Below, in pieces: positions 1 to 13,624 of a DNA stretch of 64,000 nt; position 1 is the first letter of the stretch; each line of letters opens with the position of its first letter. A program made the translations under genes and the position numbers. A model generated the notes under the pieces. It was given only the letters and a program-made list of their open reading frames with translations, did no database searches and was not told the DNA's origin. The DNA comes from Mikania micrantha (Eukaryota; Streptophyta; Magnoliopsida; Asterales; Asteraceae): assembly GCA_009363875.1 (NCBI GenBank), contig CM018680.1, positions 67,054,639 to 67,118,638 of the forward strand, given 5' to 3'.

Positions 1-157
1 TGCAAACTAGAGTAAGATAAAAAAACGAGCCTGCTCGTGAGCCCTTTCGTGGCTCGAGGTTTTTTTGAGCTCGAGCTCAACTTGAATATTTGGCTTGAAA
101 GAAATTTCGGCTCGGCTCAAACATCCACAGCTCGGCTCGGCTCATTTGTAGCCCTAA
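1..157 (-). repeat. End of a GAGCTCGAGC-rich dispersed element, cut by window edge
   Basis: The stretch is rich in gagctcgag and gctcggctc words and ends in the plus-strand word gtagcccta, the reverse complement of a TAGGGCTAC-type terminus. Such G/C-rich words with a TAGGGC terminus are common in short hAT-like elements of plants. The other end lies outside the window, so neither the inverted repeat nor a target duplication can be checked. Similar words recur at 40500-40530. Confidence 0.35.
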
Positions 158-2110
158 TTAGTCGCTAACAAAAAAACATATATCAGCAAAAGATAAATCG
201 GTAAAAAAGATATTTTGATTTAAAAATTAACATATTAATATATGTTCCCTTTATTAACTTTAGATTTTTCATGTGAGAGATTTTGCTACATTGATGAAAT
301 AAACGGTCATTCAAGGTATTATTGTAATGAAAATAGAACCTAATATCCATGTAACCCTAGCAAGGGTTATTATGGGAGGGGTCCATGTTGATTAAATTCA
401 AGATAAAACAAATCAAGAAAGTAAGTATACTTGTTTGTTAGAAGACTCAACCGTGTTCTTGATGATGATACAATAGATAAGATTTTCTAATCTTCTTTTA
501 TATTCAAGTTATATGATGAAGAATTCATATGTATGGTGTTCTTCCTTACTTCTCACAGATTAATATTATAGAAATCATTATATAAGTGAATGATTATTTG
601 GACATTAAGAAGAATTTGTTTAGTATGCCTTCATTTTTATAGTTTCATGTAACGGTCATATTGTTCATCAAAATGTTGTCATGGAAGAGCTATAATAAAA
701 TTATCAATAAATTGATAATTATATCAACTTATACATAAGGGCTTATTGGTTAATAATTAAAACTTAATAATAAACTAACTAATCAAATAGTCACAAGGCC
801 ATATTATGTAATAAATTCCAACATTTTTCCACTTGGCTAGTTGACTATTGAATGAAAATAAGTTGGTCATAAGTTAGTTTATTAATTAACTACGCCAAAA
901 CTCCATAATAATATTAATGTAATAAGATACGTTCAAGCATGTTATTTTCAACATGTGACACATACCAATTATACATTAGCACTCCTATAAAGTTTATGAC
1001 TACATTAATCCAATTTAACCACTAATTAGGGAGTTATAATTAAAGTTTGTCTAATAGTTACATTAATGTGCACAATTATGAATAGACAAACATATTTATA
1101 GTCAAATTACGAGTATAGTCACATGCATATATTATGGTACATATTAAGAGATAACTACATGATATATCAATGAACTCTAAAAGTAAGTAGCCATTATCAC
1201 AGACCCTTATTGACGACATGTTCTTTAAAGTTGGGTGATATACCTTTTGTAAGAGGATTTGCTAACGTTTTCGGATGTAATAATATACTCAATATTGATA
1301 TTTGTCTTACATTATTTCTCACACAAATGATAATTGTATAGATATAAATTTTAATGGTCTTTAGATGGATTTTATAATTTTAGTCAATTAAAGTATTTTT
1401 CTAGTAGCATTATCTGAAAAAAAAAAAACATAATAACATGCCACAAATTCAACCATAATGGTCATTGTCTATCTTTTAAATTTTGCTTATGACTCCTCTT
1501 AAATATAAGACCTTTTTCTTAAATGAAATAATATTTTCATGTTGATTTCTTATTGTCTTTGAAGTTTACAAAAACTAAAATCAAAATAGTCATTAACGTA
1601 TATGCTTTTGTTAATGAGCACACATAAATACTTTCACTCATCTTGAGTTATTTATAAATAAAAGTTAAATGCACATGCTAAAGTTTCAATTATACGAAAT
1701 AAAGTTAAGGAAATTAAATGAGAATATTAAGATAGGAAACTATTATGTACACCATAACAATATATATGCTAGTAATAACTCTTGTTAACATGATAACTTT
1801 CGGTTGGTACTCATAATCACTAAGACTAAAAAATAAGCATGAGTAATGCTTACATATTTATCACCATTAAACTAAGTATTTAACAAGTCTTTATTATATC
1901 GACAACTTTCTGTTGTTACATGTTATCAAGAAGACTTAAAATAAGATTGAATAAACTAACTCGTCATTATTAAAAGTCACTCCTTACATTCTTATTAATA
2001 AGTCTTCAATATGTTGATAACTTTTCGTTGGTACTTGTTACCAATGAATTTCAAATAAATATAAGCATAGTTAAACACTCGTACATAAGTGCATGACAAA
2101 ACGTAATATG
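158..2110. other. Non-coding AT-rich sequence with three diverged units of about 110 bp
   Basis: No credible gene is seen. Between about 1760 and 2060 a unit of about 110 bp appears three times, marked by the words gataactttcggttggtac (1791), gacaactttctgttg (1901) and gataacttttcgttggtac (2014). Spacing of this kind is seen in leader or LTR regions of retroelements, but no LTR boundary or coding domain supports assignment. Confidence 0.4.
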
Positions 2111-2116
2111 TATATA

Positions 2117-4320
2117 GGGAGAGGATCAACTTTTACCCTTTCTTATTACGTTAACTAAATAACCAAATCTGTTTGATTGGATGACTCTAAAGTACTTCAT
2201 CTGTTGATATTTTATTTGAATAAAAAAGTATGTTTTATTGTACTATAAGGGTATTTTCGTATTTTGGCCATATGGTCTTCAAATTCTTTATTTTCCATCA
2301 CTGATCAAATTAGTGAGTTCCAAAAGAAACTCATAATCCTCTTCAACAAAAACCCTCTTCTCCTCCATAGAATTCACTTGAAAGAACGACCTCTTGATCA
2401 GCATCTACATATTAGAGCCACATACTTGGGTATGAACTCTCGATTACCATCAACAAATCGATCTCTTGATAAGGATTGACACCTCTTCTCATGCCCCTAG
2501 CACATGTATATGACCTCCGTCGTGTATTTCACGATTCACGGTTGAGATCGATCTCTCGTCAAAGCCATAAGTAAGGTTTTTGTTCTTACACAGGTTTTCG
2601 TTCATCACAGGTTTGTTGTTTTTTTTTTTTGTTTTATAAAATTAGATATAAAAATATGGATTTAAGTTTGTGTTCTTACAATTATTATTATTTTTTTCTA
2701 CGAAATTGGTTTGTGTTCTTAAAATGTTTTGAATCCGGGTTTTTAGTTTTTGTGTAATAAATTATAGGTTTTTTGTTTCTTGTTTGAATCTGGGTTTTTA
2801 GTTTTTGTGTAAATAAATTATAAGTTTCTTTTTGTTTCATGTTTGAATCTGGGTTTTTAGTTCAACGAAATTGGTTTTGTGTTCTTATAATTTTTTAATC
2901 TTACTTGTTTTGATATATTTGATGAACCTGGTGAAGTTATGGGACTTTCGTATAGAGTTAAGTTGTTGAGTGACTCGCTTTTGTGTTGTCATTCTTGAGA
3001 CCAGCTTATATTACTGGGGAAGGTGCAATACGTGATGCGTGTGGTAAAAATCTTGTGGTCAATTAATTATCCTAATTTGGTGCCTCTTTGTGGGTCTAGT
3101 CTGAACCTAAAAGTGAAAGCCTTTGGTTCATCCTTTTAATAGGGGAGCAAATTTGGCTCAGCCTATCATAGGTGACTTCTCTATTTCTCCATTCTCATTT
3201 GTCTTTAGTTTATTAATGTGAATCATTTGCAAACTGTTTACTATTATACTTGTTCTTGAATCTCAATCTATGCAAGCATAATTGCATATCACTCCTCCAT
3301 TACTTCAAGTGTGTTAGACTTGGAAGATTTTATGGGCATGAGACATAAAATTCACCATGGATTTGCAGAATATAGATTGGTTGCATCGACTTACAACAAC
3401 TTACATCTCCTTACGTCAATATAAGAGAGTCACTTACATCAACTTATAGTAACTTACATCAATTTACATCTATGTAACAAAGTCAGTTACATCACTTTAC
3501 TTAGTCACTTACATGAGCTTACTCCAGCGTAACAGTCACTTACATCAATATATTCTTGGTGGTCATGGTGGTGAGTTTTTGTAGGTTCTTCAACTATCAT
3601 TGTTCAAGATCTACTTCAATATATTGATTGTGTTCCGCAAAGAAGTTGCATGTTCTTCAAGTTAGGCTTTAGGTCTAATTTTATTTTCATGGGTTGTAGT
3701 TGAAATTTAAAAACGACTGTTAATTTTTGGTCTGAACATACCAAATTCGGGTTTCAAGGGTCAAAAACGGAACTAATAGTCACTTACATCAACGTATCTA
3801 GAGAACTTACAATCACTTACATCAACGTAACAATCACTTTTATCAACTTACATGAGTTTACATCAGTGTAACAGTCACTTACATAGTACTTACATTAAAT
3901 TACAGTATTGTAACACTGCTTCATTTGGACATTCATAAAAAAGTAACTGTAGTATACATTTTGTCAACTTTTTATATAATTTATTTGATGTACAATGTTA
4001 TTATGTTATCTTTATTTTATTTTATTTATGTAATTTATGTATTTTTTTGCTTCATGAAAAGATTCAAAAAAAATATAACATCTGGAAGATGGTGAATACA
4101 AGGATGGTACTGTATAGTGAAAAAAAAATTATAATAAACATTAATTTAAGATACAAAATTACTCATGTGCCCTTTTAATGAAAAACAAATATTTTACATG
4201 AATTAAAAACAACTGGAAAAACACTACATCATTAGATTATGTTTAATGTTGGCCCAAAATTAATATGATGTGGTCATTGGGTTAACACAATGACACAAGG
4301 TTAATAATGGAAGCATACCC
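2117..4320. mobile_element. (TA)n-bordered TIR element, about 2.2 kb
   Basis: It is bordered by short TA runs (tatata at 2111-2116, tatatata from 4321). Its left end reads gggagaggatcaactt; its right end in reverse complement starts gggtatgcttccatt. Both ends continue with similar AACC words (taactaaataacc versus gttaacccaatgacc), so the ends form an imperfect inverted repeat. The inside holds T-rich, intron-like sequence (2240-3300) and a block of reiterated cttacatca words. The same architecture recurs at 33464, 33705, 38428, 38912, 40077 and 54044. No transposase is seen, so it is non-autonomous; the superfamily is not clear. Confidence 0.5.
3386..3905. repeat. Reiterated CTTACATCA motif block
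   Basis: Short words of the type acttacatcaactt are repeated many times with variation (tcacttacatcaacttat, aacttacatcaatttac and others), with a spacer at about 3550-3770. They are not an exact tandem array. The foldback element at 38428-38852 carries related words (gtaagtgtaatgacttac). Confidence 0.6.
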
Positions 4321-4328
4321 TATATATA

Positions 4329-4700
4329 AAAACTCTTAGATTAAGCAATAATTCATTAACTCAAATCTAATGCTTAATCTAAAAATTAATTGTATAGGAT
4401 TGTGCCTTGTTCTTTGCTGCTGACTATCATAGGAATGTCTTCTTTGTTGGTCTTCATGAAAGAAAGCAGTTCTGATTATTTCTATAAATATATGGAATCT
4501 TTGTTAGAACCAAGTCTTCGGAAGTAGCTGTCTTCGGAAGACTTTGTCTTCCTTGGAATGTCTCAAAGAACAAGGCTATCTTCTGAAGACCATTTACTTC
4601 CGGAAGATAGCACTGTTCTTCCGAGACCTATATTGGACTTCCAAGAGTTGAGGCAAGAACTTAGATAGTTTTGGAGAGCACTAGTCTTCATGATCATACA
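4329..4700 (-). mobile_element. 3' LTR of the interrupted copia element (left limit not resolved)
   Basis: On the minus strand a purine tract ending ggggagac is followed directly by tgtatgatcatgaag, the expected start of a 3' LTR. In plus coordinates the LTR ends at 4700 (cataca). The left end is not recognisable because a (TA)n-bordered element lies just outside. The part seen contains several cttcggaag/cttccgga words (4515-4625), which also occur inside the element at 18640-18880. Confidence 0.55.
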
Positions 4701-4713
4701 GTCTCCCCTTAGG
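4701..4713 (-). other. Polypurine tract of the copia element
   Basis: The minus-strand sequence cctaaggggagac lies directly upstream of the tgta start of the LTR. It fits a plus-strand primer site. It follows the end of the third ORF (4732) by about 20 bp. Confidence 0.55.
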
Positions 4714-4731
4714 CTGATGCTTCCAAAACTC

Positions 4732-6755
4732 TTATCTTTCTCCCCTTAGAACCTTTTCCCTTGCCTTATCCCATTTGACAGCTATTCTTCCATCAGAGCC
4801 ATTGTCAAGGTTGCTAGGAGGGAGCATTTCAAGATCGTAAACAAATGGGTCAGCAATGATCATAAGCCTGAGGAGATCTAGCACCATTATGCCTCCATTT
4901 GATTTTGTGAGAGTGAACATCTTCTGTTGTGCATTGAAGCTCCACCCAACTATTGGAGAGTATCATCTAATGGGCTCTGGTCCTCGTTTAGGCTCTGATT
5001 CAGACTCAGAGTCAGAGGTGCTTACAGTCCTTTTGCTCCTTCTGGCCATAGTTTTTTGTCTCTTTTTCTTTGCCTGGACTGTAACCAAAGTTAAGTTCCT
5101 CTGATCTCTGGTCTCCTGTGCTTCTTCTACTCCCTCAGCAGTTGTTGCTTCCTCAGGTTCTCCTGCTTTTGTGGCTTTCTCAGCTTCATCAGCTGCTGCA
5201 TCCTTAGCAACAGCTGTTTCTTCAGTTTTCCTTTCATCCTCCCTTGATGATCTCTCAGGATCAGGAGCTGTGGTTGTTTTTTGTGTGTTTCCGCTTTTTA
5301 TTTTGATCACTACAAGATATAGGCATGTTATCATACGAGGGACTGGATGGAGGGGAGAGAGGCTCTTGCCTTGGAAAGAGAGCATCTGAAGCAGCTCCAT
5401 ACATCACCTCCTCTCTTTCTCTGATTGCAGAACCAGAGAGGGGCGTGTCAAAAATTATTCTTCCTCCAAAGCCAAGATTTAGATTTTCCCTCTGAGCCTG
5501 GATCTGAGGAAGTAACCTCAAGTTTGACTGTGCCTTCAGAAGTAGCTGCATCTTCGGAGTTAACCTTAGCATACATCTTCCAGTTGACCAACCACCTTGG
5601 AAGGCTCCTTTGTAGTGTCCTTAGAGAACTCAGGATTTGAGGAGGGGGTTTGATCAGCTATTGTCCCGAGAGGGGATACAGGTTCCTTGGAGATAGAGAT
5701 TGTAGCTTGAATGGGATCCTCCATGGTAACCTTAGCTGAAGTCCCAACAGGGGACTTAGTCCCAGAAGGGGACTGTTGGATCCTAGGCTCCATGGAGATG
5801 TTGGGAGTGAGCTTTTTTTTGTGTCTCCATGGATGCCCCTGCATCTTCAGAAGAGGAGGAGGAAGAGCTAGAGTAATGAAAATGTGTTTTCAAGAACTCA
5901 TCCCATTCACTGTCTAAGTTAACAATGGATGGAGAGGCCGCGTTCTTGAGCCGTTTCCTTCTCTCCTTTAGCTGGAGATCCTAATCCCATAGGATGTACC
6001 TTCTCCCCCTTTTTGGAAGCATCAAGGGAAAGAGAGAACACCGGGATAGGATTAGGATGAAATGGTTGAAGGATGATTGGAGGGCAGTGTCGGAGGTCCA
6101 AGATGGTAGCATCCTTCTGTTGGACCTGCAGCCGCAGGGTAGCAACTTCAGCTTCCAGGTGAGCTACCTGGCTTGTAATGTGGAGATGGTGGCCGTCAAT
6201 TCTTGTATGGTTGTGCCCTCATCCACCTTAGTGGAATCATGGGGCGATGGAGTCCTGAGCCTAGCTGCTTCACCTCAACCACCAGATGTGGTTTCTTGGC
6301 TCCCTAGATTCCTCTCATTGAAGATGACCTCAAAGAAGTCATCAGCAATGTGAGTTGCCACAGGGGAGGTCCTATTACCTGTACCATTGTCCTGAAGAAC
6401 TAGAGAAGGTTCAACAGTAGTGGTAGCCTCCATTGTATTGATCCCTTCAGAACTTCTGGAGTCAACCTCTGTACTGGAAGGCTCTGGGTCAGGAAACCGT
6501 GCTTGTAGCTCTGTCACCACTCTTATTAATGTTTGGGTAGTGGGAGAGAGGGGATCATCCAGAGCAAATTTAGAGGGTCCTTAAGCCTGGGTAGACATAT
6601 GGGTGGGGGGCATTGATGGGTTATAATCACTTGGGACCTTGGAGACAATCCCTAAACTAAGGGAGTTGCTTCGACACAAGCATCCTCCACGATGGGGGTA
6701 TCCTTTTGGATATTATCAGGTATGTATGGTGACATACTCTGAGGGCTTTCAGGTT
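4732..6755 (-). pseudogene. Copia third ORF, C-terminal part (degenerate)
   Basis: This is the downstream half of an extra ORF placed between the copia RNase H and the 3' LTR. The minus-strand pieces (about 6520-6275, 5844-5566, 5400-4963, 4920-4732) lie in different frames and are broken by stops. Composition is unusual: Ser/Pro/Thr-rich, then an acidic Glu/Ala-rich stretch around 5110-5230 followed by a basic run (KKKRQK, RRSKR) and a Ser/Asp/Glu cluster. At the Tekay insertion (GGAGA duplication) the frame joins that of the piece at 17529-18360, proving they were one ORF. Extra 3' ORFs are known for SIRE/Maximus-type copia elements, often called envelope-like, but no signal peptide or membrane segment is seen here. 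Function is unknown. Confidence 0.6.
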
Positions 6756-6760
6756 GGAGA
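6756..6760. repeat. Target site duplication GGAGA, left copy
   Basis: GGAGA directly precedes the left LTR of the Tekay element and is repeated at 17524-17528 after the right LTR. This fits the 5-bp duplication made by Ty3/gypsy integrases. Confidence 0.9.
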
Positions 6761-8820
6761 TGTCACACCCCCACCCCTCGTCACCTGGTGTCTAGTCTGA
6801 CGTCACCGAACCGGTTGCGGAAGCATAGTGGTGATGTCTCTGAGGTGAGAGGTGACTTACTTGAACCGATATCATAAGCACACAGATTAACTTAAAATAA
6901 ATATAATACAGGGTTTCGTCATTACAATCAGTATCATAATTTACAACTAAGTTTATTACACAACTGACTTATTTAATTACTAGTGTTTGAAGTGCTGCCT
7001 CACCGAGTGTCACTGTCTTCCTGCAAAAAGATTTAAGTTTGAAACGTCAGCACAAAGCTGGTGAGTTCGACAGTTCAATTTAAAACAATATGATATGATA
7101 AGTACGTTCTCAAAAGTTCAGTTCCGGATAACCATGGGACCCGTATCTAGTTCCTTTCGGACGTCTAGTCTGTCTCAAGATATTACCCGTCGGTACATAT
7201 CTTAATGCCTCATTATCTTAATGTCTATCATACCATTAAGAAGTTCAGGAAACATATAACAAACATTCACACAAGGGGAGATGCAATCCTCCCAGCGAAT
7301 GGGGTGTCAACCAATAGTACTATCAATGTTTTCTGTTCGGCCACACATGGGTTCACTAGATACAGTTCAGAAATGAGGACTTTTAGTTCCATGATAGAGT
7401 TCAGTCTACAGGCAAAATCCCATGAAATCCCACAAAATCACATGAAATCACACAGATATCATTGATGCATATCATATGTTCAGACAACAGTTTGCAGAGT
7501 TTCCCCGATGTTTGTAAAAGATTAAAAATAAAAGGGGTTGTACGAAACTCACCTGATGATAATAGGTAGCAGAGTATCACCAAACTGATAGTACAGAGAT
7601 GATTCTGCATTTAGTTATTTTTAATAAGTTATTTATGTTCTAGTTTACTGATTAGATCCTTCTGAACGTTCAATGTCAAAGACATTGCTTAGTAAATCAT
7701 CAACTCGATATTAATTATATAATTAATTAATTTAATGTCATATCATACAATGTATGATAATGTAGGAACCTACATTGCATTAGATTCCTAACACAAAGTT
7801 GATGACACTCTAGATTAATCAGAATAATCTCTGATTAATCAGATAGTTAATGTTGTTGATTATAATGCTAAAACAGTTTCTAGATAATTTAATGACTTAG
7901 AAATGATTAATCCTTATTATTGATTACCCAAATATCATGAAATATCACAATGTAGCATTAGAATAGGTGAAATAACCAGATTTAACATACTAATCTGACT
8001 GTTATCACAAACATCAGATAATCATTCCAATGAGTATGTTAATGATTATGATTAGTTTGAAACACTTGGATTTAACCTTTGCATTTCAAAGATTAGTCAA
8101 ACTAATCACCTACATTGTCATAATCAAATGGTTTAAACCATTATAATCATAGTTATGATTTCATGAAAATCGGGCATTACAACGGATCAAAACAAGGATT
8201 TAACCGTTAGAACTTCGTGTTCTTCGTTTATAATCAATCCTAGCCATCATCTAGGCAATAATCAACAATCCTAACTATCTCATTACGTTCAAAATCAAGA
8301 TCTAATCAATCAAAATCAAACTAGAAGGTTAAAACGAACCGTTACCTGTTCTGACGAATTCCTGCGGTTAAAACAGCAATCAGGACTTGTATATATGATT
8401 CCTGGGATGATCCACACAATCAAGAGGCTTCAAAATGGTGTTTAAAGGATGAAAATATGAACTTGGGTCGTTCAAAGGGCGAGCAGAGTGTTTAGAAGAA
8501 GAATTGTGATGATCCCCATGCGTTCTGATCACTTAACCCATTTTTTTGCCGACATACCCGCCAGGCGTATCGCCCCATCTGGAGGGTTGGGGGTTAGGCG
8601 TACCGCCCCACGTGTTTTTCTTCCAATATTTGATTTAAACTTCGTTTTGCGATTCCGGGAGCATACGAACTCCGTTTTGCGCACGGTTTTCGCCCACGTT
8701 CATCATTTTTCACATACTATCAATCCCCAATAACAAAAGTTACTAAATCCTCGTGGATTTCAAGCACGACCAAATGTGCTCACGTCATTAATGCCGAATT
8801 CTTCGTACGCAACTGTCACA
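6761..8820 (-). repeat. 3' LTR of the Tekay element
   Basis: It is a 2060-bp direct repeat of 15464-17523. In element sense it begins TGTGACAG and ends TGTGACA. It contains the shared gypsy word agctggtgagttcgac (about 7055) and GGCGTATCGCC/GGCGTACCGCC words near 8565-8615. Small ORFs in it are duplicated in the other LTR and are not credible genes. Confidence 0.95.
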
Positions 8821-8836
8821 GTCTCCTCCTGTTAGA
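8821..8836 (-). other. Polypurine tract of the Tekay element
   Basis: Minus-strand sequence aacaggaggagac directly precedes the 3' LTR. The same agaggagac tract is found in the coding-poor element at 25903. Confidence 0.75.
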
Positions 8837-8883
8837 AGAATTTCGTCCTGAAATTTAATGAAGACTTACATTAAGACAATTGT

Positions 8884-11800
8884 TTATGAGAATAGATGTG
8901 GGTACTTTGCTTTCATTTGATCTTCACGTTCCCACGTATATTCGGGTCCTCGCGGCGAGTTCCACCGCACTTTAACAATTGGTATGCGGCTACGTTTTAG
9001 CACCTTCATTTTTCGATCCATTACCTCTACTGGTTCTTCACTGAATTGAAGTTTTTCGTCAATATGAATCTCTTCGAGAGGTACGATCAATGATTCATCA
9101 GTTAAACATTTTTTCAGATTAGATACATGAAAGACATCGTGAATGTTACTGAGTTCAAGAGGTAATTCAAGTCTGTAGGCTACTGGTCCAATTCGTTCAA
9201 GAATTTTAAACGGCCCTACAAATCTTGGCGAAAGTTTACCTCTCTTTCCAAATCTGAAAATGCCTTTCCAAGGTGACACTTTCAACATTACTCGATCACC
9301 TACTTGAAATTCGAGTGGTCTACGGCGATTATCAGCGTAACTCTTTTGACGATCGCGGGCAGCTTTGATTCGTTCCTAAATGAGTGCGATCTTATCAGTT
9401 GTTTCTTGAATGAATTCTGGGCCGATGATTTGACTTTCACCTACCTCTGACCAACAAATAGGTGATCTACACTTCCGTCCATAAAGTGCTTCGAATGGAG
9501 CGCATTGAATACTGGTATGGTAGCTGTTATTGTATGAGAATTCAACAAGTGGAAGATGAATATCCCAGCTACCTCAAAAATCAATCACACAGCTTCTGAG
9601 CATGTCTTCAAGAGTTTGATTTGTTCGTTCAGTCTGCCCGTCAGTTTGTGGATGATAAGCTGTGCTCATATTGATTTGCGTGCCCAGAGCATTCTGAAGA
9701 GTTTGCCAAAATCGTGACATAAATCGACTATCTCTGTCAGAAATGATAGAGATCGGTACTCCATGTCGAGATACAATCTCATTAACATAAAGTTTAGCGA
9801 GTCGATCCATAGAATAATCTTCTCGGATGGGTAAGAAATGCGCAGATTTCGTAAGGCGATCAACGATAAGCCATATAGAGTCATGATTACGTGATGTTCT
9901 GGGTAATTTAGAAATGAAATCCATAGAGATCTGATCCCATTTCCACATGGGAATCTCAGGTTGTTGCAATAACCCAGAAGGTCGTTGATGTTCAGCCTTA
10001 ACTTTGAGACATGTTAAACATCGATCCACATATTCAGCTATGTGTTTCTTCATTCCAGGCCACCAGTAAAAATCTTTAAGATCTTTATACATTTTATCAG
10101 CACCTGGATGAATAGAATACCTGGATTTATGCGCCTCATCCAAGATAATAGTTCGAGAGTTACCGAATAAGGGAACCCACATTCGATCTTTGAAATATAA
10201 CAGTCCATCGTCTTTGGTATCGAGTTTCTTATCTAATCCTCTCAGTCCTTCAGCAGAATAGTTCGTTGCTTGTAAAGCTTGTTGTGTAGTGTCTTTGATT
10301 TGAGGAATTAGACTGGTTTGAATAGTCATACCTAATGCTTTCACACGCAAAGGTTTGACTCGTTCCTTGCGACTTAAGGCATCAGCTACAACATTCGCTT
10401 TACCTGGGTGATAACGAATTTCACAGTCATAGTCATTTAAGTTCAACCCATCGCCTCTGTCGCATGTTCAACATTTTCTGATCTAGAATGTGTTGGAGGC
10501 TTTTGTGATCAGTGTATATAATACACCTAGTTCCGTATAGATAATGTCTCCAAATCTTGAGTGCAAACACTACTGCACCAAGTTCTAGATCATGTGTGGT
10601 ATAGTTCTTCTCATGTACTTTCAGTTGTCGAGAAGCATAAGCAATTACCTTATCCTTCTGCATTAGAACACACCCAAGACCTTGACGTGAAGCATCACAA
10701 TACACTGTGAAGTTATCCGTACCTTCCGGTAGTGCCAATATAGGTGCATTACAGAGTTTGTGTTTCAATAGTTGGAACGCCTCCTCCTGTTGAGAACTCC
10801 ATATAAACGGTTGATTTTTCTGTGTCAATGTAGTCAGTGGCAAGGCTATCTTTGAAAAGTTCTTGATAAACCTGCGATAATAACCTGCCAACCCCAAAAA
10901 TTGACGTATTTCAGTCGGGGTTCGTGGTGTTTCCCATTGTTTCACCGCCTGAATCTTACTGGGATCCACTTGAATACCGTTTTGATTTACTACATGACCA
11001 AGAAATTGAACTTCTCGTAACCAGAACTCACACTTGGAGAACTTGGCATATAATTTTTCACGTGCCAAAAGTTCTAGAATTAATTTCAAGTGTTGAGCAT
11101 GTTCTTGTTGATTTCGAGAATAAATAAGAATATCATCAATAAACACAATCACAAATTTATCCAGATAAGGTCTACATACTCGATTCATCAGATCCATGAA
11201 AACTGCTGGTGCATTTGTTAAACCAAATGGCATCACTAAAAATTCGTAATGTCCGTATCGAGTTCTGAAAGCAGTTTTTGGAATGTCATCATCATGAATA
11301 CGTAACTGATGATATCCAGATCTTAAATCGATTTTTGAAAAATAAGTAGCACCTTGTAGTTGATCAAACAGATCATCGATACGAGGTAGTGGATAACGGT
11401 TCTTGATTGTCAGTTTATTGAGTTCCCTGTAGTCAATACACATCCTGAATGAACCATCCTTCTTTTTCACAAAAAGAATAGGTGCTCCCCAGGGTGAGAA
11501 ACTAGGTCTGATAAAACCTTTGTCTAACAGTTCTTGCAATTGACCTAAAAGTTCTTGCATTTCGGATGGTGCAAGCCGATAAGGGGCTTTAGCAACAGGT
11601 GCTGCACCTGGAATCAAGTCGATTCGAAATTCAACTTGTCTTACTGGGGGTAATCCTGATATATCCTCAGGAAAAACTTCAGGAAAATCCTTGACTACTG
11701 AGATATCTGTGATTTGTTTGGGTGAAGAATTGTGCTCAGTCACATGTGCTAGGAAAGCATAACAGCCTTTCCTTAAGAACTTCTGAGCTTGCATACAAGA

Positions 11801-13612
11801 TATAATATCAAGTTTTCTACCTGCTCGTTCTCCTTGAACTATCAGTGTATTACCGTTAGGTAATGGAATACGGATCACCTTGTTTTGACAGACAACTTCC
11901 GCTTGGTTATTAGAAAGCCAGTCCATACCAACAACGACATCAAAGCTCCCAAGCTCAATAGGAAGTAAATCAATATCGAAAAGATGATCATTCAAATTCA
12001 AGGAACATCCTTGAATAACATTGTTTGTTTTGATCAACTTGCCGTTAGCAAGTTCAATAACATAAGGAGTTTCTAGATTTACCGTAGGCAATGAAATTAA
12101 TGATGCAAATTCAGGAGAGATAAAGCTCTTATCCGCTCCTGTGTCAAACAAAACTGATGCGTATAGATTATTAAGAAGAAACGTACCAGTAACAATATTT
12201 GCATCATGTCTCGCCTCGGTCGCACCAATCTGAAAAGCTCTCCCCCTAGCTTCAGTTCCCGGATTGGTGTTATTGTTCGGACAGTTTCGTATGAGATGAT
12301 CAGGACTTCCACATTTGTAACATGACCGGTTGGTTTGAGTGGTTTGTCGTGGTGCTTGGTTTGGTGTCTGAGCAGGAAAGTTGCAATATTTAGCATAATG
12401 TCTAACTCGGTTACAGTTCAGACAAATAGGACATGGTCCCGTGTGATGGAGTGGACACTTATTGCATTTGGGCGCCTGCCCAATATAAGTTTTCCTCTCA
12501 GGAACATTTGCACCATAGTTCTTCACCGTTGGTTTGTTCTGACTGATCTCAGCCGGAGCCCTTGTTTTGTTCTTACCAAACCACTTTCGCTTGGTACCTT
12601 TTGACATATTCGAGGTACCGACATCACTACGACTATGAACCGTCTGAGGTTTCAAAGACAAAATACCACTCCTTACCGCCTCATTGGTAAGTTTAGTGGT
12701 CAAAAGAATGGTATGTTTCAGGGTTGTAGGTTCAGCAGCAGTCACCATTCCCCGAATCTGTGGAATCAAACCCTTAATATACTTCTCGATTAAAGCGGCT
12801 TCCGTAGGAGACATGTCGGGAAGTAAACAAGTGAGTTCATGAAAACGATCGGTGTAAGCAAGACAGTCAGCACCGATCATCGAGTGATTCCAGAATTCCT
12901 CCTGGAGTTTTTGAATTTCAGTGATGGGACAGTACTCTGATCTAATTAGAGTTTTAAAATCATTCCAGCCCATCGAGTCAACTGTGGCTGAACCCAAAGT
13001 CTTGGCCTGGGTATTCCACCAGGTCAAAGCAGAGTCTTTCAAAGAACAGGCAGCATAAGACACCTTATGCTCCTCCAAACACTGACTTATTTTGAGCTTA
13101 GTTTCCATCTCCTCGATCCACCTTAAAAGACCAGCCGCTCCTTCTTTGCCAGTAAAAGTCGGAGGGTTACAGGAAGCAAAATACTTATAAGTACATCCTT
13201 GTCGGGGTGGATCAGGAATAATGGTAGTTGTACCAGTAGTGGTATGAGTTTCAACGTGACCACCAGTAGCATTATGCTCAACATGATCGTGTTCCCCACC
13301 AGAACCTGTGGTGATATGTGGTTGGTGTTGTGTCAGAACACCACAAGCAGATAATTGTTCACGCACAATACGAGCTATCATAGCTTCATTTGTTTCCGAT
13401 CCGCTTGTACCAGTAGGTGGAACAATGCCTGCTCCAGGGTTCATTGGTGGAGTAGTATTCGTTTCCAAGTTCCTAGGTGGAACCACGTTCGCTTCCGGAT
13501 TAACATACGGATCCGGATTTGAGTCAACATTCAAAGGCGGAATTTGATTCGGTTCAGGGTTTGTAATGTTCTTAGCAGCTTTCTTAGCTGGTCGACCTCT
13601 TTTAGGAGCCAT
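8884..13612 (-). pseudogene. Tekay gag-pol polyprotein, one frameshift and two nonsense codons
   Basis: The polyprotein would assemble the particle and copy and integrate the element. The likely start is the ATG at 13612 (M-A-P-K-R-G-R); a GTG lies four codons upstream. In order from the N-terminus: Pro-rich leader, retrotransposon gag (about residues 140-300), zinc knuckles near 400-450 (one is [14 protein letters not shown]), aspartic protease LFDTGA near 491, RT with FIDDILIYS near 829, RNase H with VYCDAS near 970, then HHCC zinc finger, DDE integrase (MDFISKLP, SDRDSRF, TERTNQ) and a chromodomain-like tail. Breaks: a one-base shift near 10437-10442 after WVEL, TGA at about 9574 after VIDF, and TAG at about 9376 before ERI. 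The last open piece is 9288-8884. Catalytic motifs otherwise look intact, so the copy is young but cannot make full-length Pol. Confidence 0.93.
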
Positions 13613-13624
13613 TAATCTGCTCAC

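Noticed and set aside
2264..3150. Captured host gene fragment in the (TA)n element
   Set aside because: T-rich, intron-like stretches and a short word resembling AYITGEGAIRDACGKN were noted, but no family could be named and frames are short.
4856..6353. Plus-strand ORFs over the copia third ORF
   Set aside because: They are antisense shadows; the minus-strand frame joins across the Tekay insertion and ends at the purine tract.
7205..7610. Small ORFs in the Tekay LTR, duplicated at 15908-16313
   Set aside because: They are non-coding LTR sequence on both strands; duplication reflects the LTR pair, not gene conservation.
8488..8733. 81-codon ORF in the Tekay LTR, duplicated at 17191-17436
   Set aside because: It lies antisense in the U3 part of the LTR with no domain; the repeated GCGTA words explain its composition.
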